Part shown: piece after piece, positions 47,237 through 58,439 of the stretch
How positions within the stretch are numbered: the stretch's first letter is position 1
How the letters are laid out: every line of letters begins with the position of its first letter
Assembly: GCA_963693365.1 (NCBI GenBank)
Contig: CAVNZM010000021.1
Coordinates: forward strand, 40,867 to 104,866
Direction: 5' to 3'
DNA length: 64,000 nt
From: Amoebidium appalachense
Taxonomy: Eukaryota; Ichthyosporea
Translations under genes and position numbers: made by a program
The notes under the pieces: generated by a model
What the model saw: the letters and a program-made list of their open reading frames with translations, nothing else
What the model was told of the DNA's origin: nothing
The model's database searches: none

Positions 47237-48396
47237 GTTAATGGTTTGTGTGTGAGCGAGTTTATGTGCAAGCGAGTAGTAGAAAATCTTTGCTCGGAGT
47301 AAAGGGAAGTTTTGCTGTGGCTAAAAAAGTGTGAAGCGCTAAGACGTGACAGACTGTTGCCGAAAGTGGCAGACTGACGGGTGCGCGCATGGTCACATAG
47401 TTCGACCATTGGTATTTGAAGTAGGGTAAAAAGGTGTGCCTACATATGCGTATTTGAAGTAGGGTAAAAAGGTACTACCTCGGCCACCGATACCCGGTGC
47501 AGTCAGGCTACCACAATGCGAAAAAATGAGAAAAGTTTTATTATATGTTTTTCTTTTGTGTAGTGTACTTATCCATAAATATTTATTAATACAGCGTCAA
47601 TATATATAAGGCAGTGCGTCACTGCTTGCTTTGAAAAGCCTTGCCCCCCTCCAGACAGTTCTCAGAAGTTCACGTGATCCCACGAGCTGTCCCAATCGCT
47701 GTCCAGCCAATCAAAAAGACCCCGAATTAGCCCCCAATCGCTTTCCAGCCAATCAAAAGGACCCTGCATTAGCCCCCAATCGCTGTCCAGCCAATAAAAA
47801 GGATCCTGAATTAACGTGTCTTCTGTGTTCATATTGTGTATAAACAAAATCATTAATACTTCATTGTAAAGATCTTATCCAGAAAGAATAATTTTGAATT
47901 TTAATAGATTTGATTGTGAAAGAATAATTTTGAATTTTAATAGATTTGATTGTAATTAAAGGGGTTTTTTATAATCCTTTTGACAGCGGGGCGTCAAAAA
48001 AAAACGGAAAAATTCAAAAGCCACTCATGGGGGGGGTAAAAGGGGTGCTATTCGAATGACCCGCGGCAACGGCATCCATGTACACAAGACTTGAATTATA
48101 AACATATGTAGGAAATAATACATCTGAATTATAATAGCCTATTGTGATTTTAAGTTTTTTTTTTAGAATCCCGGACAGTGGGGCATTAAAAAGTGTGAAA
48201 TTCAAGAGCCACTCATCGGAGGGAGGGCAAAAAGGGGTGTGAAATTCCGATTTTGCGCTATTTGAATGACCCGCGGCAAAGGCATCCCATGTTGATGTTT
48301 TTTGTTCGTTTTACACAATTGCTTGACTTGAATGAAATAAAATAACCGTAGATTTTTCGATTAACATTAATGTTGAGTTGTTATTTGTATCCATTG
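47237..48396. other. AT-rich spacer without genes, with short direct repeats
   Basis: Contains three 46-bp copies of CCAATCGCTGTCCAGCCAAT (47691-47812), a 37-bp duplication of GAAAGAATAATTTTGAATTT (about 47883-47955), and two diverged copies of a segment with AGCCACTCAT and GAATGACCCGCGGCAA (48015-48065 and 48208-48285). The first repeat carries CCAATCA-like boxes. No open frame here looks coding. Confidence 0.6.
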
Positions 48397-49663
48397 TTAA
48401 ATAAGCACGCTGACATGCCATGAGGCTCTTGCTTCTTGACAGCTCTCACATGACCACCAGTGCCCCAAAAGTTTATTGCTTTGTCCATTCCATGATGTGA
48501 GGAACTGGTGCCATTCGGCTATGTCGGCCCGGGCGGCAGCAGTCAGTCGTATGTGGTGGTGGCCGGCAAGGTGTGGGTGGGTCCGGAGAAGGGCCCATAG
48601 GCGCTGGGAGAAGGCCCTCCCGGGGGGAACCAGCTGGGCACACCAGGTGAGTTTGCCGAGGAGGGACTGGAGGTCCCGAATGGTGATGGTGGGCTTTGGG
48701 TGGGAAGTGAGGTCGAGTAGGTCCGAGAGCTTGGAAGCCGGGATTCGTGCCTCCATGGCGATGGAGTCGAATTCGATACCGATGAAGACGACACGGGTAG
48801 CCGGGCCCTGCATCTTGTCTTCGGAGATGGCAATGTGCAGCTCTCGGCAGAGTTGCAGAAAGGTGGATAGGTGACGTTGGCACTGCTGTTGTGTGGGGGC
48901 GACTATAATCCAGTCGTCTACGTAGTGGCGGATGAGGGTAATACCGTGCTGGTGTGCCAGCCACTGTAGGGTGGCCGCGATCCGTTCCCAGATGGCTGGG
49001 CTAGATTTCAGGCCGAAGGGCAGTCTGGTTTCAACGTAAAAATGCCCTTGCCATTTGAATGCCATTAAGTGGTGGTCTTCCGGTCGGATGGGCATGTGCC
49101 GGAAGGCAGCCTGCACATCTGCCACGGCCATGTAGCAGCCGGGGCCTGCGTCGAGAATGAGTTGGGTGACATCCCGGGCGCGAATGTACTGAAGTTCGTC
49201 GGGGTAGGTGATGCTGTCATTGACACTGCTACCCCGGGGCCAGGAGAGGTGGTGGATTCGACGGTACTTGGGGGGGTTCCCTTTCTTGGTAACGGCGCCG
49301 ATGGGGGAGGAACGGTGGACGGGAAATTCGTCAAAGAATTGGGCCGGGGAGAGGGGGCCGCGCAGGTGGCCGAGGGCGACTTCTTTGGCAATATCCACCG
49401 TGATAGCGGCAGCTGCCTCCGGGGTGGTGGGTAGGTTGGGGCCCACCCGAGAGGTGGAGGGGCCGCGATAGCCGATGTCGACGCCGAATTCGACATCGTG
49501 GAGGAGCTGTGCGGCGAATGGTTGGTCCTGGTAGGAGGCCAGCAGTTCCCGGAGGCGGGAGGTGTCAATGTGGTGCTGGGGCAGCGGGCGGGCCTCCGGG
49601 TCTGAGCCTCGGGGGAAGGGGGTGGTTAGCAAGGGTGGTGTACCCTTGGGGAGATCCCGGCAG

Positions 49664-49720
<57 letters not shown>

Positions 49721-49815
49721 CAGGGCCCCGGGGGGTTAGAGTAGGGCAGCTTGGCCCAAGTGAGGGTTGGCAGGGAGGGCAGCGGGGCCCTGTGCAGGGG
49801 AATGTGCCCGAGCAC
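48397..49815 (-). CDS. DIRS-type reverse transcriptase / RNase H, 3'-truncated
   Basis: 472 residues. A proline-rich head contains a long run coded by 50 G on the plus strand (49666-49717), probably expanded. RT motifs follow: RIHHLSWPRGSSVNDSI, AVADVQAAFRHMPIRP, RLPFGLKSSPAIWERIAA and the catalytic YVDDW. Then come the thumb/connection (LQSLLGKLTWCAQLVPPGRA) and the first strand of RNase H (EWHQFLTSWNGQ), after which homology stops. It copies element RNA into DNA. Confidence 0.8.
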
Positions 49816-50112
49816 GCGGGGGTGTGGGCGGACACAGCGGTAGAAGAAAGGGGGGGGGAGGGAGTGCTAGGTGAGTGTAAGGGGGGGAGGCTCGTGGGAT
49901 GGGGGGGGGGGGAGTAAAATTATGTGCAGTGGCCAGAATAAACGTCTTTGTATAGGGACATTTATTCTTGACGCGCGCGGGCGCCGTAGTTGGCCTGCGA
50001 AATTTTGTACTCAGCCCTATTGGCCCGTTCTCCCGAGCTCCGTTTCCCTGTACTCGTGTGTCCTAGCTCCGAACCCCTATGTTCTAGCTGTGTGTGTGGG
50101 TGTGCGCGTAGA

Positions 50113-51280
50113 CTAGGCATTGTGCTTGCAGTCTTTGCGGGGGTGTGTGCCAGAGCAGAGCGGGCACACGTGGGAGAAGGGGCAGGGCTGCTTAGCGCAG
50201 GACCGACCGTTAATGTGGAAATTCCTGCAGTGCGTCGCGGGTAGATCCACGGGTCGGGCCGGTTTGGCCGGGCCGGGTTGCGGGCCAGGGCGGTTAGGGG
50301 TGTGACCCCCGCCGGGCTTGTGGGGCGGCTTAAAGCCGTCAAGACCACAGCCGGGCTTGGGGTACATGGGGCAGGCCGCGCTGGGGTGGTCGGGGAAGCC
50401 ACAGCGCTGACATGCGTCCTGGATGAGCAGGGTGGGTGGCAGGAGGAGATCCTGGTGGAGTTGGGCGAGCAGGTTGGGGCACTCGATCGGAGCCCGACCC
50501 TGCTGGTGGGCCACGGTGCGGGCGTATACGTCATAGTTGTGGATCTGGGCCCACGGGTATCGGGTGCTGAGGCGAGTGATGTGCTGAGTCCAAAGTACGT
50601 CTTTGTCCGTGGGAAGGCCGAGGTGGTGCTTGGCGGCCATGTAATGGGTCCAAGCTTGGATCCAAATGACGAGTGAACGCAGGGGAACGGGTTTGTCTTG
50701 GCGAAAAGTCTCGATGCTGCCGTCGTCGGCCATGCGCAGATGCTGACCTTTCTTGGATGGGGCCAGGAGGTGCGGGGGTGAACTTATACAGGTCGACGAA
50801 ACGATTGGCGCGCAAATCTGCCAGCACATCCGCGGGGGGAAGCGGGAGTGTGCCCGGCTGAATGTCGCCAGTGTTCTCACCTGTGATGGGGGGCGCGGGC
50901 AGGGCAGGCAGGTCAAGGTCAGGGCCGAGATGCAGCCCCGGGGAAACCTCCCCGGGTGTGGAGGGCGCGGCGGGGGGCGCGGGAGGGTCGCGGTTGGTGA
51001 GAGCAGCCAGGACGCCAGCCATCTGGGTGCTGATGGCGGTGAGGGCGGCCAGGACGGCGTCTTGAGAAGTCATCTGCGGGGACGGCGGGGCCTGAGGGGG
51101 GACTTCAGGGGTGGAGGGGAGAGTAGCCGGCGGGTCCGGGTCCGTGGTGGTATGGGCCGCTGGAGGCGCGTCAGTGTCCGCGGGAGCGTTGGTCAGCCTG
51201 TGGCGGAGGTCGCTGCGGGTCAGGCGCTTAGGTGCCGCGGCAGGGGCGGCGGCTGAGGCCTGGCGCTTTTTCGGCGGCAT
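50113..51280 (-). CDS. gag-like protein of the DIRS-like element, one frameshift
   Basis: The first frame (51280-50531) gives a basic, Ala/Pro-rich N-terminus (MPPKKRQASAAAPAAAPKRL) and a helical part ending at FVDLYKFTPAPP. Near 50775 the sensible reading moves to the next frame, with MADDGSIETFRQDKPVPLRS, WIQAWTHYMAAKHHLGL and cysteine clusters CQRCGFPDHPSAAC and CPLCSGTHPRKDC at the end, typical of DIRS gag. The break lies near a C-rich stretch. Confidence 0.6.
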
Positions 51281-51414
51281 GCTGACCGGCGTAGGGAAAG
51301 ATAGGGAGAATGAAAAGGAGTGAAAAGGAATATATAGCTGTAAGGCTGTGGATGCTAAACACAGAAGATGTGTTTGTAGCTTGCTGATCTGCTAAAAACT
51401 GTCGTGCTTATATA

Positions 51415-52044
51415 CCTAAGGCTACCGAACTGAGCCAATCAAAAATCGATCTAGTGATATGTGAAATCTGATCCGAGCCAATCATAACTCGGTCTAGTGA
51501 TCTGTGGTATCTGATGTTTTGACTGGCTAATAGGTGCCCGTGTGCGGGCAGCCAACCGCTAACTGCTAAAACACGAAATGAAGCCTACATGGTTATGTTG
51601 GTATCGAACACCCATCCTATGTGTTTACCCAGAAAAATATTTATGTCAATAATTTCCACAAATAAAACCCAATCCAAGGTCATGCGCATCTTCTAGAAAA
51701 CACATGCTGAGCTGCCCACAACAAGATGCAGTTGTACCTCTGAAAGTAAATCCATAGGGCTTCGCGCTGTTCCCTATGAATTTACTTTCAATGTTGAGCC
51801 AAAACCATTATAAGTAAAAAAAAACGTTAAAAAATGCAGTCAAGCCAATTCACGTACTCATAATTTGGACAACCGAATCGACCACCATTTAGATCCGCGA
51901 GTATTGTCTGTTGGAGCTCGGGCTACCATTTAGATCCGCGAGTAAGATGTCCGTTGGAGCTCGGGCTATAAAAAGGCAATCCAACTGATATCGGGTCATT
52001 TTCGCTCACTCTCACCTCGAATATCCTTTCTTTTGTTCTTAGTC
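51415..52044. promoter_or_regulatory. divergent promoter region with CCAATCA boxes and a 45-bp duplication
   Basis: TATATAAG on the minus strand (51407-51414) and TATAAAAAG on the plus strand (51967-51975) face apart. CCAATCA stands at 51436 and 51478 with similar flanks (CGRTCTAGTGAT). CCATTTAGATCCGCGAGTA with GTTGGAGCTCGGGCTA is duplicated at about 51880 and 51925, directly before the plus-strand TATA. No gene lies inside. Confidence 0.55.
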
Positions 52045-52850
52045 ATGTCAGACCCTGATCGTGAAGATTTGGAGTCGGGGCACACTGGCCCCAAGTCTCC
52101 TCGTGGTACTGACCCCAAGTCTCGTGGTGAAATCGAAGAGGGGGGGGGAGGGTGGGGGGACGTTCTGTGTTACCCCCGAGATGTGGGACAACCTTTGCAG
52201 TCGGGTCGGTGTGGTTGAGGAGCAGCTCGAGTCGTTGTCCGGCGACGTGCAGAAAGTTTCGGAGAAAGTTCTTTCTCAGAATGAAACTCTGGCACGCCAG
52301 AACGAGGCTCTACAACAGTCTGCAACATCATGATCGTGTGCAAGGGACATTGAAGATATGCACGAACGTATGGCCCGTGGGTACGGTAATGTTGGGGGGC
52401 TTGTGCGGGAGCTGAAGAAGACTCGGGAGGCTCTTGAGGCAAGGGAGGTCGAGTTGGCGAGTGCGAAGGCCAGGGCTGAAGAGTACAAGATTCAGCGTGA
52501 CAGGCTGTCTGCCCGTGTCGACGACAACCCGATGAGTGCTGTTTACCGGCCTGCTAACGCCCCGCCCCGGGGGGGAGGGGGGGCCCACACCCGACGAGAC
52601 CCGCAAAGGCCGCAAGTCCCCCTCCCCCCCGTCCACCTTTGACCCCCGGCCCCCCATCCCCCCGGCCACCTTCGACCCCCGGCCCCCCGTCCCCCCGGCC
52701 ACCTCCGGCCCCCGTCCCCCCGTCACCCGTGTCGTTCTGGGAGCCCCCCCCATGGTTTTGGCTACCCCTCGCACCTCGGGCACCCCGAAGGGTAAGAGAG
52801 GCCATGAAGATGTCGAGCATGACCCCAAGAGACACGCGCCCAGCAAGTAG
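52045..52850 (+). pseudogene. coiled-coil protein gene with frameshifts and an in-frame TGA
   Basis: Starts MSDPDREDLESGHTGPKSP. At a G-rich run near 52141 the frame shifts to FCVTPEMWDNLCSRVGVVEE, a coiled coil (LSGDVQKVSEKVLSQNETLA), then a single TGA at 52331, and the same frame resumes with LVRELKKTREALEAREVELA. A second G run near 52570 shifts it again to a proline-rich tail and the basic end GKRGHEDVEHDPKRHAPSK. The pieces form one sensible protein, so it is either recently broken or misread at the homopolymers. AATAAA stands near 53010. It might be an accessory gene of the retroelement next door. Confidence 0.5.
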
Positions 52851-52914
52851 TGTGTTCGGTGTGGGGTTTTTGGTGTCCTTTTGTGTCGTGCATTGTGTGT
52901 GGGGGGGTGTTTAG

Positions 52915-53250
52915 TTTATTTTTGTTATGATTGTGATGAACGGGACGGCAATATATATTTTATAGTTCTGATTTAGATATTTTTGTTATGATTGTGAATA
53001 ACAGGACGGCAATAAATATTTTCGTTGTATACTATGTGCCATTCCGTCTTTCTCGACACAAAAAACACCCCACACACCGAACACTAGCACGGCACAAGCA
53101 CCCCCCCACACCGAACACTAGCACAACAAAAACCCCACACCGAACACTAGCACGGCACAAGCACCCCCCACACCGAACACTAGCACAACAAAACCCCCCA
53201 TACCGAACACAACACCAACACAAGCACCCCCACACCGAACACAACACCAA
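52915..53250. repeat. short direct repeats after the coiled-coil gene
   Basis: TTTTTGTTATGATTGTGA with GACGGCAATA is duplicated at 52918 and 52981. From 53070 to 53250 the phrase CACCGAACACTAGCACRRCA recurs six times with C runs. Confidence 0.7.
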
Positions 53251-53254
53251 CGAC

Positions 53255-54483
53255 ACTTTTTGCATGCCCGGCCTCACACTTAGCATTATTTGCATGGCCG
53301 GCCTCACACACTTAGCATTATTTGCATAAGAGACACTTTTTGCATGCCCGGCCTCACACACTTAGCATTATTTGCATGCCCGGATGCATTTATTTGGCCT
53401 GCCGAAGAGACACTTTTTGCATGCCCGGCCTCACACTTAGCAATATTTGCATGCCCGGCCTCACACACTTAGCATTATTTGCATGCCCGGATGCATTTAT
53501 TTGGCCTGCCGAAGAGACACTTTTTGCATGCCCGGATGCATTTATTTGGCCTGCCGAAGAGACACTTTTTGCATGCCCGGCCTCACACTTAGCAATATTT
53601 GCATGCCCGGCCTCACACTTAGCATTATTTGCATGGCCGGCCTCACACACTTAGCATTATTTGCATAAGAGACACTTTTTGCATGCCCGGCCTCACACAC
53701 TTAGCATTATTTGCATGCCCGGATGCATTTATTTGGCCTGCCGAAGAGACACTTTTTGCATGCCCGGCCTCACACTTAGCAATATTTGCATGCCCGGCCT
53801 CACACACTTAGCATTATTTGCATGCCCGGATGCATTTATTTGGCCTGCCGAAGAGACACTTTTTGCATGCCCGGATGCATTTATTTGGCCTGCCGAAGAG
53901 ACACTTTTTGCATGCCCGGCCTCACACACTTAGCATTATTTGCATGCCCGGATGCATTTATTTGGCCTGCCGAAGAGACACTTTTTGCATGCCCGGCCTC
54001 ACACTTAGCACTATTTGCATGCCCGGCCTCACACACTTAGCATTATTTGCATGCCCGGATGCATTTATTTGGCCTGCCGAAGAGACACTTTTTGCATGCC
54101 CGCATGCATTTATTTGGCCTGCCGAAGAGACACTTTTTGCATGCCCGGCCTCACACTTAGCAATATTTGCATGGCCGGCCTCACACACTTAGCATTATTT
54201 GCATGCCCGGATGCATTTATTTGGCCTGCCGAAGAGACACTTTTTGCATGCCCGGCCTCACACTTAGCAATATTTGCATGGCCGGCCTCACACACTTAGC
54301 ATTATTTGCATGCCCGGATGCATTTATTTGGCCTGCCGAAGAGACACTTTTTGCATGCCCGGCCTCACACTTAGCAATATTTGCATGCCCGGCCTCACAC
54401 TTAGCAATATTTGCATGCCCGGCCTCACACACTTAGCATTATTTGCATGCCCGGCCTCACACACTTAGCATTATTTGCATGCC
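53255..54483 (-). repeat. composite tandem array, inverted relative to 39325-40146
   Basis: Same modules on the other strand: GGCCTGCCGAAGAGACACTT, TTTGCATGCCCGGCCTCACA and CACTTAGCATTATTTGCATG, about 16 turns in variable order. Module sequence is almost identical to the left array. Confidence 0.93.
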
Positions 54484-55105
54484 CCACCCCCACCCCCCCC
54501 CACCTTCCCCCCCCCCCCACACCCACCCCCCCCCCCCCCCCCCACCCACCCACCCCCCCCCGTGTGCCACCCGTGCCACGTGTGTCTCCCAGTCACGTGC
54601 ACCACGCCCCCAGTGGTGGCAGTGAGTGTCTTAATAGTGCCTTGCCAGCTGCGCCTTCCTCACCTGCCCCCCTGCCCCAGCCGTCCAGCCAGCCTCCCGC
54701 CCTGCCGGAACCACGCCCCCAGTGGTGGCAGCGTGTGCTTTATCAGTCAAATAGTCTCACTGTGAGTGCCCCCCCGGCCCCCCGGCCCCCCGGCCCCCCA
54801 TCCTCCCCGGCCCCCCATCCTCCCGGAACCAGGCCCCCAGTGGAGTCTCTTAGTATACGTGACCATGGCCATATGCATACATAACATTTTTTCATGCTGT
54901 GAGGGGCATGCCAGTCTCCCCTGCTCCCCTGCCTCCCCTGCCTCCCTGCCTCCCCTGCACGTGTGCCCCCCCTGCTGCCCGGAACCAGGCCCCCAGTGGT
55001 GGCATCAGGCCCCCCCGTGCCGGCATACCTCACCTGCCCCCGTGCCCCCCGCCCTCCCGGAACCAGGCCCCCCAGTGGTGGCAGTGTGTGTCTTACAAGC
55101 TAGTG
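54484..55105. repeat. C-rich tract and five copies of a GGAACCAGGCCCCCAGTGG repeat
   Basis: After a C/A-rich tract (54484-54560) the phrase CCCCCAGTGGTGGCA recurs at about 54605, 54722, 54836 (diverged), 54990 and 55068, each after a proline-like CCCTGCC tract. 55106-55355 holds no gene. Confidence 0.75.
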
Positions 55106-55355
55106 ATTTGCTATTATATGGCCACATGGCCACATGGCCAGATCATTTTGGCTCCCGTTTTACCCCGTTTTATCCACATTTTTGCACACACTGAATTTGA
55201 TCTGGCCATCTGGCCATCTGGGTATAGACCGTTTTCTGTTCTAATATTGGAGAACTGTCTGATAGTGATAGAAAATGAAATGTGGAAGAATAATCGGGAA
55301 AGGTCGTCACGTGATAGATTTTCGGAAGTGATCTACTGGACAGAGCGAAGCAAGA

Positions 55356-55586
55356 CTCCCGGGGTTTCATAACAGGCAGCCATCGGCAAGACGCAGCCGT
55401 GACAGTTCAGAGGAAAAACTGCCCTAACTAATTTCGGCTCAGCCATTAAGATTTTAAAACGGGCCAAACTGTTGCCGGGATGACGGGGTCTGAAATCTGC
55501 GAAACCGGTTGCCACAGGCAGGCACTGCCGTGCGCGGCACGCTAGCTGCATGATCTACGTGGTGCTAGACCCAGTTTGATTGGCCC

Positions 55587-55636
<50 letters not shown>

Positions 55637-55932
55637 TCTGCCCGTGCGTGGCCCCAGCGGCGCAACTTGCCCAGCAGGCCTGGACCCCAATGAGGGCAAG
55701 GGAATACACAGTAAATTTTTTGAAATTCGCACATGTTTTCCTCGGCCTGGAAACAGCCGGAGTGGTGCCCCAACACGGCAAGGGCGTGGTTGTGTGGGGC
55801 CTCGACGTGGTGCGCGCGTTATTGGAGTGACTGGGGTGGTGCTTGACGTGGTGCGCGCGTGATTGGAGTGACTGGGGTGGTGCTTGACGTGGTGCGCGCG
55901 TGATTGGAGTGACTGGGGTGGTGCTTGATGTG
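55356..55932. repeat. left arm of a large inverted repeat
   Basis: Reverse-complementary to 57764-58385, apart from a GT/G run of different length (55586-55630) and small indels. The arm ends in four copies of GTGATTGGAGTGACTGGGGT. Confidence 0.92.
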
Positions 55933-55958
55933 GTGGGGGGGGGGGGGGGGGGGGGGGG

Positions 55959-56054
55959 CGGGCACCTACGCGCCATAGGCGGGAGAGCGCTGCCCCCCCC
56001 CCCCCCCCCCGCCCCCTTTGGGCCCCCGAGCATGCGTATGCTCGGGGGCCCAAA

Positions 56055-56100
<46 letters not shown>

Positions 56101-56140
56101 CGGGCGCCTACGTGCCGTAGGCGGGAGAGCGCTTGCGCGC
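55959..56140. repeat. perfect hairpin between G and C runs
   Basis: CCCCCTTTGGGCCCCCGAGC-AT and AT-GCTCGGGGGCCCAAAGGGGG pair perfectly around GCGT (56034-56037), and the arms extend into poly-C (55993-56010) and a poly-G of about 50 (56052-56100). Outside them is a direct repeat, CCTACGYGCCRTAGGCGGGA, itself a small palindrome. Confidence 0.9.
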
Positions 56141-56404
56141 TCTTGGGGCGCTTACGCGCCATGACGTTCGCTCTTGGGACGCTTACACGCCATAATGTTC
56201 ACGGGCATGGTCTCCCCGGCGGTCCCCCGAAACCCCCCTTCAGGAGTCGCCATCTTACATTACAATTTTTTTGCGCGTCCCCCAAAACTCGTTAAATTTA
56301 AATTTTAATGTTTTTTTCTGATTGGGCACCGGGCCCGTTACAGGTCCTAATTCACACACGCGCGCTATATTATAATTTTTAACGTTTTGTTCTGATTGGG
56401 CCGG

Positions 56405-56790
56405 ACATGTTACAGGTCCTAATTGCGCATGTGCAGGCAGCTCCATATTTGACAATTCAGCACCTGGCTGGTTACAGGCGGTAACGTGCATGTGCAGGCA
56501 GCTCCATATTTGACAAAGTATAACAAGGCAATGTTACAGGCGGTAACGTGCATGTGCAGGCAGCTCCATATTTGACAATTCAGCACCTGGCTGGTTACAG
56601 GCGGTAACGTGCATGTGCAGGCAGCTCCATATTTGACAAAGTTAAGCAAGGCAATGCTGTGGGTGCATGTGCAGGCAGGCCCGGATTTGACAAAGCAAAA
56701 CCAGGGCATGTTGCAGGTCCCAATTGTGCATGTGCAGGCAGGCCCGGGTCTGACAAAGCAAAAACAGGGCATGTTGCAGGACATGATCGT
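56405..56790. repeat. about 62-bp tandem repeat with CATGTGCAGGCAG core
   Basis: Seven copies of GCATGTGCAGGCAGCTCCAT or GCAGGCCCGG followed by ATTTGACAAAG, with GTTACAGGCGGTAACG in the first four. Copies drift progressively to the right. Confidence 0.88.
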
Positions 56791-56850
56791 GCATATCAGC
56801 GCCATTGCACTACAGCCCCAAAGCCCGGCCCTTCCACCTCCACGACACCA

Positions 56851-57270
56851 TCAAGCACAACATGGCACCCTCGGTGGCCGGGGTCCCCTCCAACTGCACA
56901 CACAGCTGCGGCGTAATGCAAAGTCCTTGTTCCCGCGCGCGATGCTCACTCGGTTCTGGTGCACCGGGCACCACGGGTTGTGGGGACAGCCCCTTTCCAC
57001 ATCCGTCACGCCGACGGCAACGGGCCTCTCATAGACAGTCTGCCGGGTCTGCACAGGGGCTCCGAGTTCTTCTCCCTTGCTGTCTTCGGCCTCCAAATCC
57101 CCTCTCCTCTCCACCACCACCATGCGGCCCGTGCCTGCACTCAATCCCGCCAGCGTGTCCACCACCTCCGGCCACGACACACCCGCACTGTGCTGGGCTA
57201 TGAACCGCAGGTGCAGTGGCCACGAGTGACGGGGCGCACGCACCAGGGAAGGCAGCAGCAGGCCGGACAT
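56851..57270 (-). CDS. doubtful protein in the spacer of the inverted repeat
   Basis: 139 residues, LRFIAQHSAGVSWPEVVDTL near the front and a Cys/His cluster GCPHNPWCPVH in the middle. No family recognised. The plus strand is also open for most of its length, so coding is unproven. Confidence 0.3.
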   Translation of the reverse strand: MSGLLLPSLVRAPRHSWPLHLRFIAQHSAGVSWPEVVDTLAGLSAGTGRMVVVERRGDLEAEDSKGEELGAPVQTRQTVYERPVAVGVTDVERGCPHNPWCPVHQNRVSIARGNKDFALRRSCVCSWRGPRPPRVPCCA

Positions 57271-57353
57271 GGTTGCACTTGGAAGAGGCACAGAAAAAAA
57301 AACAACGGTGGCTGCACCGGGTCTGGCTTTTGCACTCACACCGGACGGCTCTG

Positions 57354-57527
57354 TCAAATTTCAGCCCCTCCCCCAATATACCCCACCCTTCCCAGCACAA
57401 AACGTCCACATGGGCCGGCCTTTTTCTGCTCCTCGGCAACTGTGAACTCCTCCTTGCACTTCCGCCAGCCTGTGAACCACACACGGCACACACCACTGGC
57501 ACAGTCTGGGTCGTGGGACTGGGCCAT
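57354..57527 (-). CDS. doubtful 57-residue protein
   Basis: MAQSHDPDCASGVCRVWFTG then a charged helix KCKEEFTVAEEQKKAG. It could be an exon or a remnant; no family recognised. A G run and an A/T-rich tract (57560-57720) lie on its upstream side. Confidence 0.25.
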   Translation of the reverse strand: MAQSHDPDCASGVCRVWFTGWRKCKEEFTVAEEQKKAGPCGRFVLGRVGYIGGGAEI

Positions 57528-57763
57528 GGTTCCTCTGCACATGCACAGAAAAAAATACGGGGGAGGGGGGGGGGGGGGGGGGGGGAGGGGGGAGGGGGAA
57601 CACACACCCCACAAAATAAAAAATGAAAATAAAAAATGAAAATAAAAATAAAATAAAAATAAAAATAAAAAACATACAGGCACGCCCACGTCCACCCCTT
57701 CCCCCCCCGGGCCACACCCACAAAAAGCAATAAACAAACAATAAGAACAAAAACAAAAACACA

Positions 57764-58106
57764 CAAGCACCACCCCAGTCACTCCAATCACGCGCGCACC
57801 ACATCAAGCACCACCCCAGTCACTCCAATCACGCGCGCACCACGTCAAGCACCACCCCAGTCACTCCAATTACGCGCGCACCACGTCAAGCACCACCCCA
57901 GTCACTCCAATAACGCGCGCACCACGTCGAGGCCCCACACAACCACGCCCTTGCCGTGTTGGGGCACCACTCCGGCAGTTTCCAGGCCGAGGAAAACATG
58001 TGCGAATTTCAAAAAATTTACTGTGTATTCCCTTGCCCTCATTGGGGCCCAGGCCTGCTGGGCAAGTTGTGCCGCTGGGGCCACGCACGGGCAGACACTG
58101 CCCCCC

Positions 58107-58137
<31 letters not shown>

Positions 58138-58385
58138 ACACACACACGGGCCAATCAAACTGGGTCTAGCACCATGTAGATCATGCAGCTACCGGGGTGG
58201 CTGCGTGCCGCGCACGGCAGTGCCTGCCTGTGGCAACCGGTTTCGCAGATTTCAGACCCCGTCATCCCGGCAACAGTTTGGCCCGTTTTAAAATCTTAAT
58301 GGCTGAGCCGAAATTAGTTAGGGCAGTTTTTCATCTTGTCACGGCTGCGTCTTGCCGATGGCTGCCTGTTATGAAACCCCGGGAG
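57764..58385. repeat. right arm of a large inverted repeat
   Basis: Reverse complement of 55356-55932. It ends about 55 bases before the ATG of the cysteine-rich gene, so the arm may include that gene's promoter; the left arm has no such gene beside it. Confidence 0.92.
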
Positions 58386-58439
58386 CCACCAGTCTGCACA
58401 GCCAGTTCGCCCCTAGGCCTCAGGGCAAAAAAAAAAAAC

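Larger units (their letters stand above)
48397..51414 (-). mobile_element. DIRS-like retroelement, incomplete
   Basis: From a TATATAAG promoter (51407-51414) the minus strand reads gag, then a 300-base gap (49816-50112), then RT with the start of RNase H. The RT type (KYRRIHHLSWPRGSSVND and YVDDWIIVAP) is that of DIRS/Ngaro elements. No tyrosine recombinase and no terminal repeats were found, and the RNase H is truncated at 48397, so the copy is probably defective. Confidence 0.65.
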
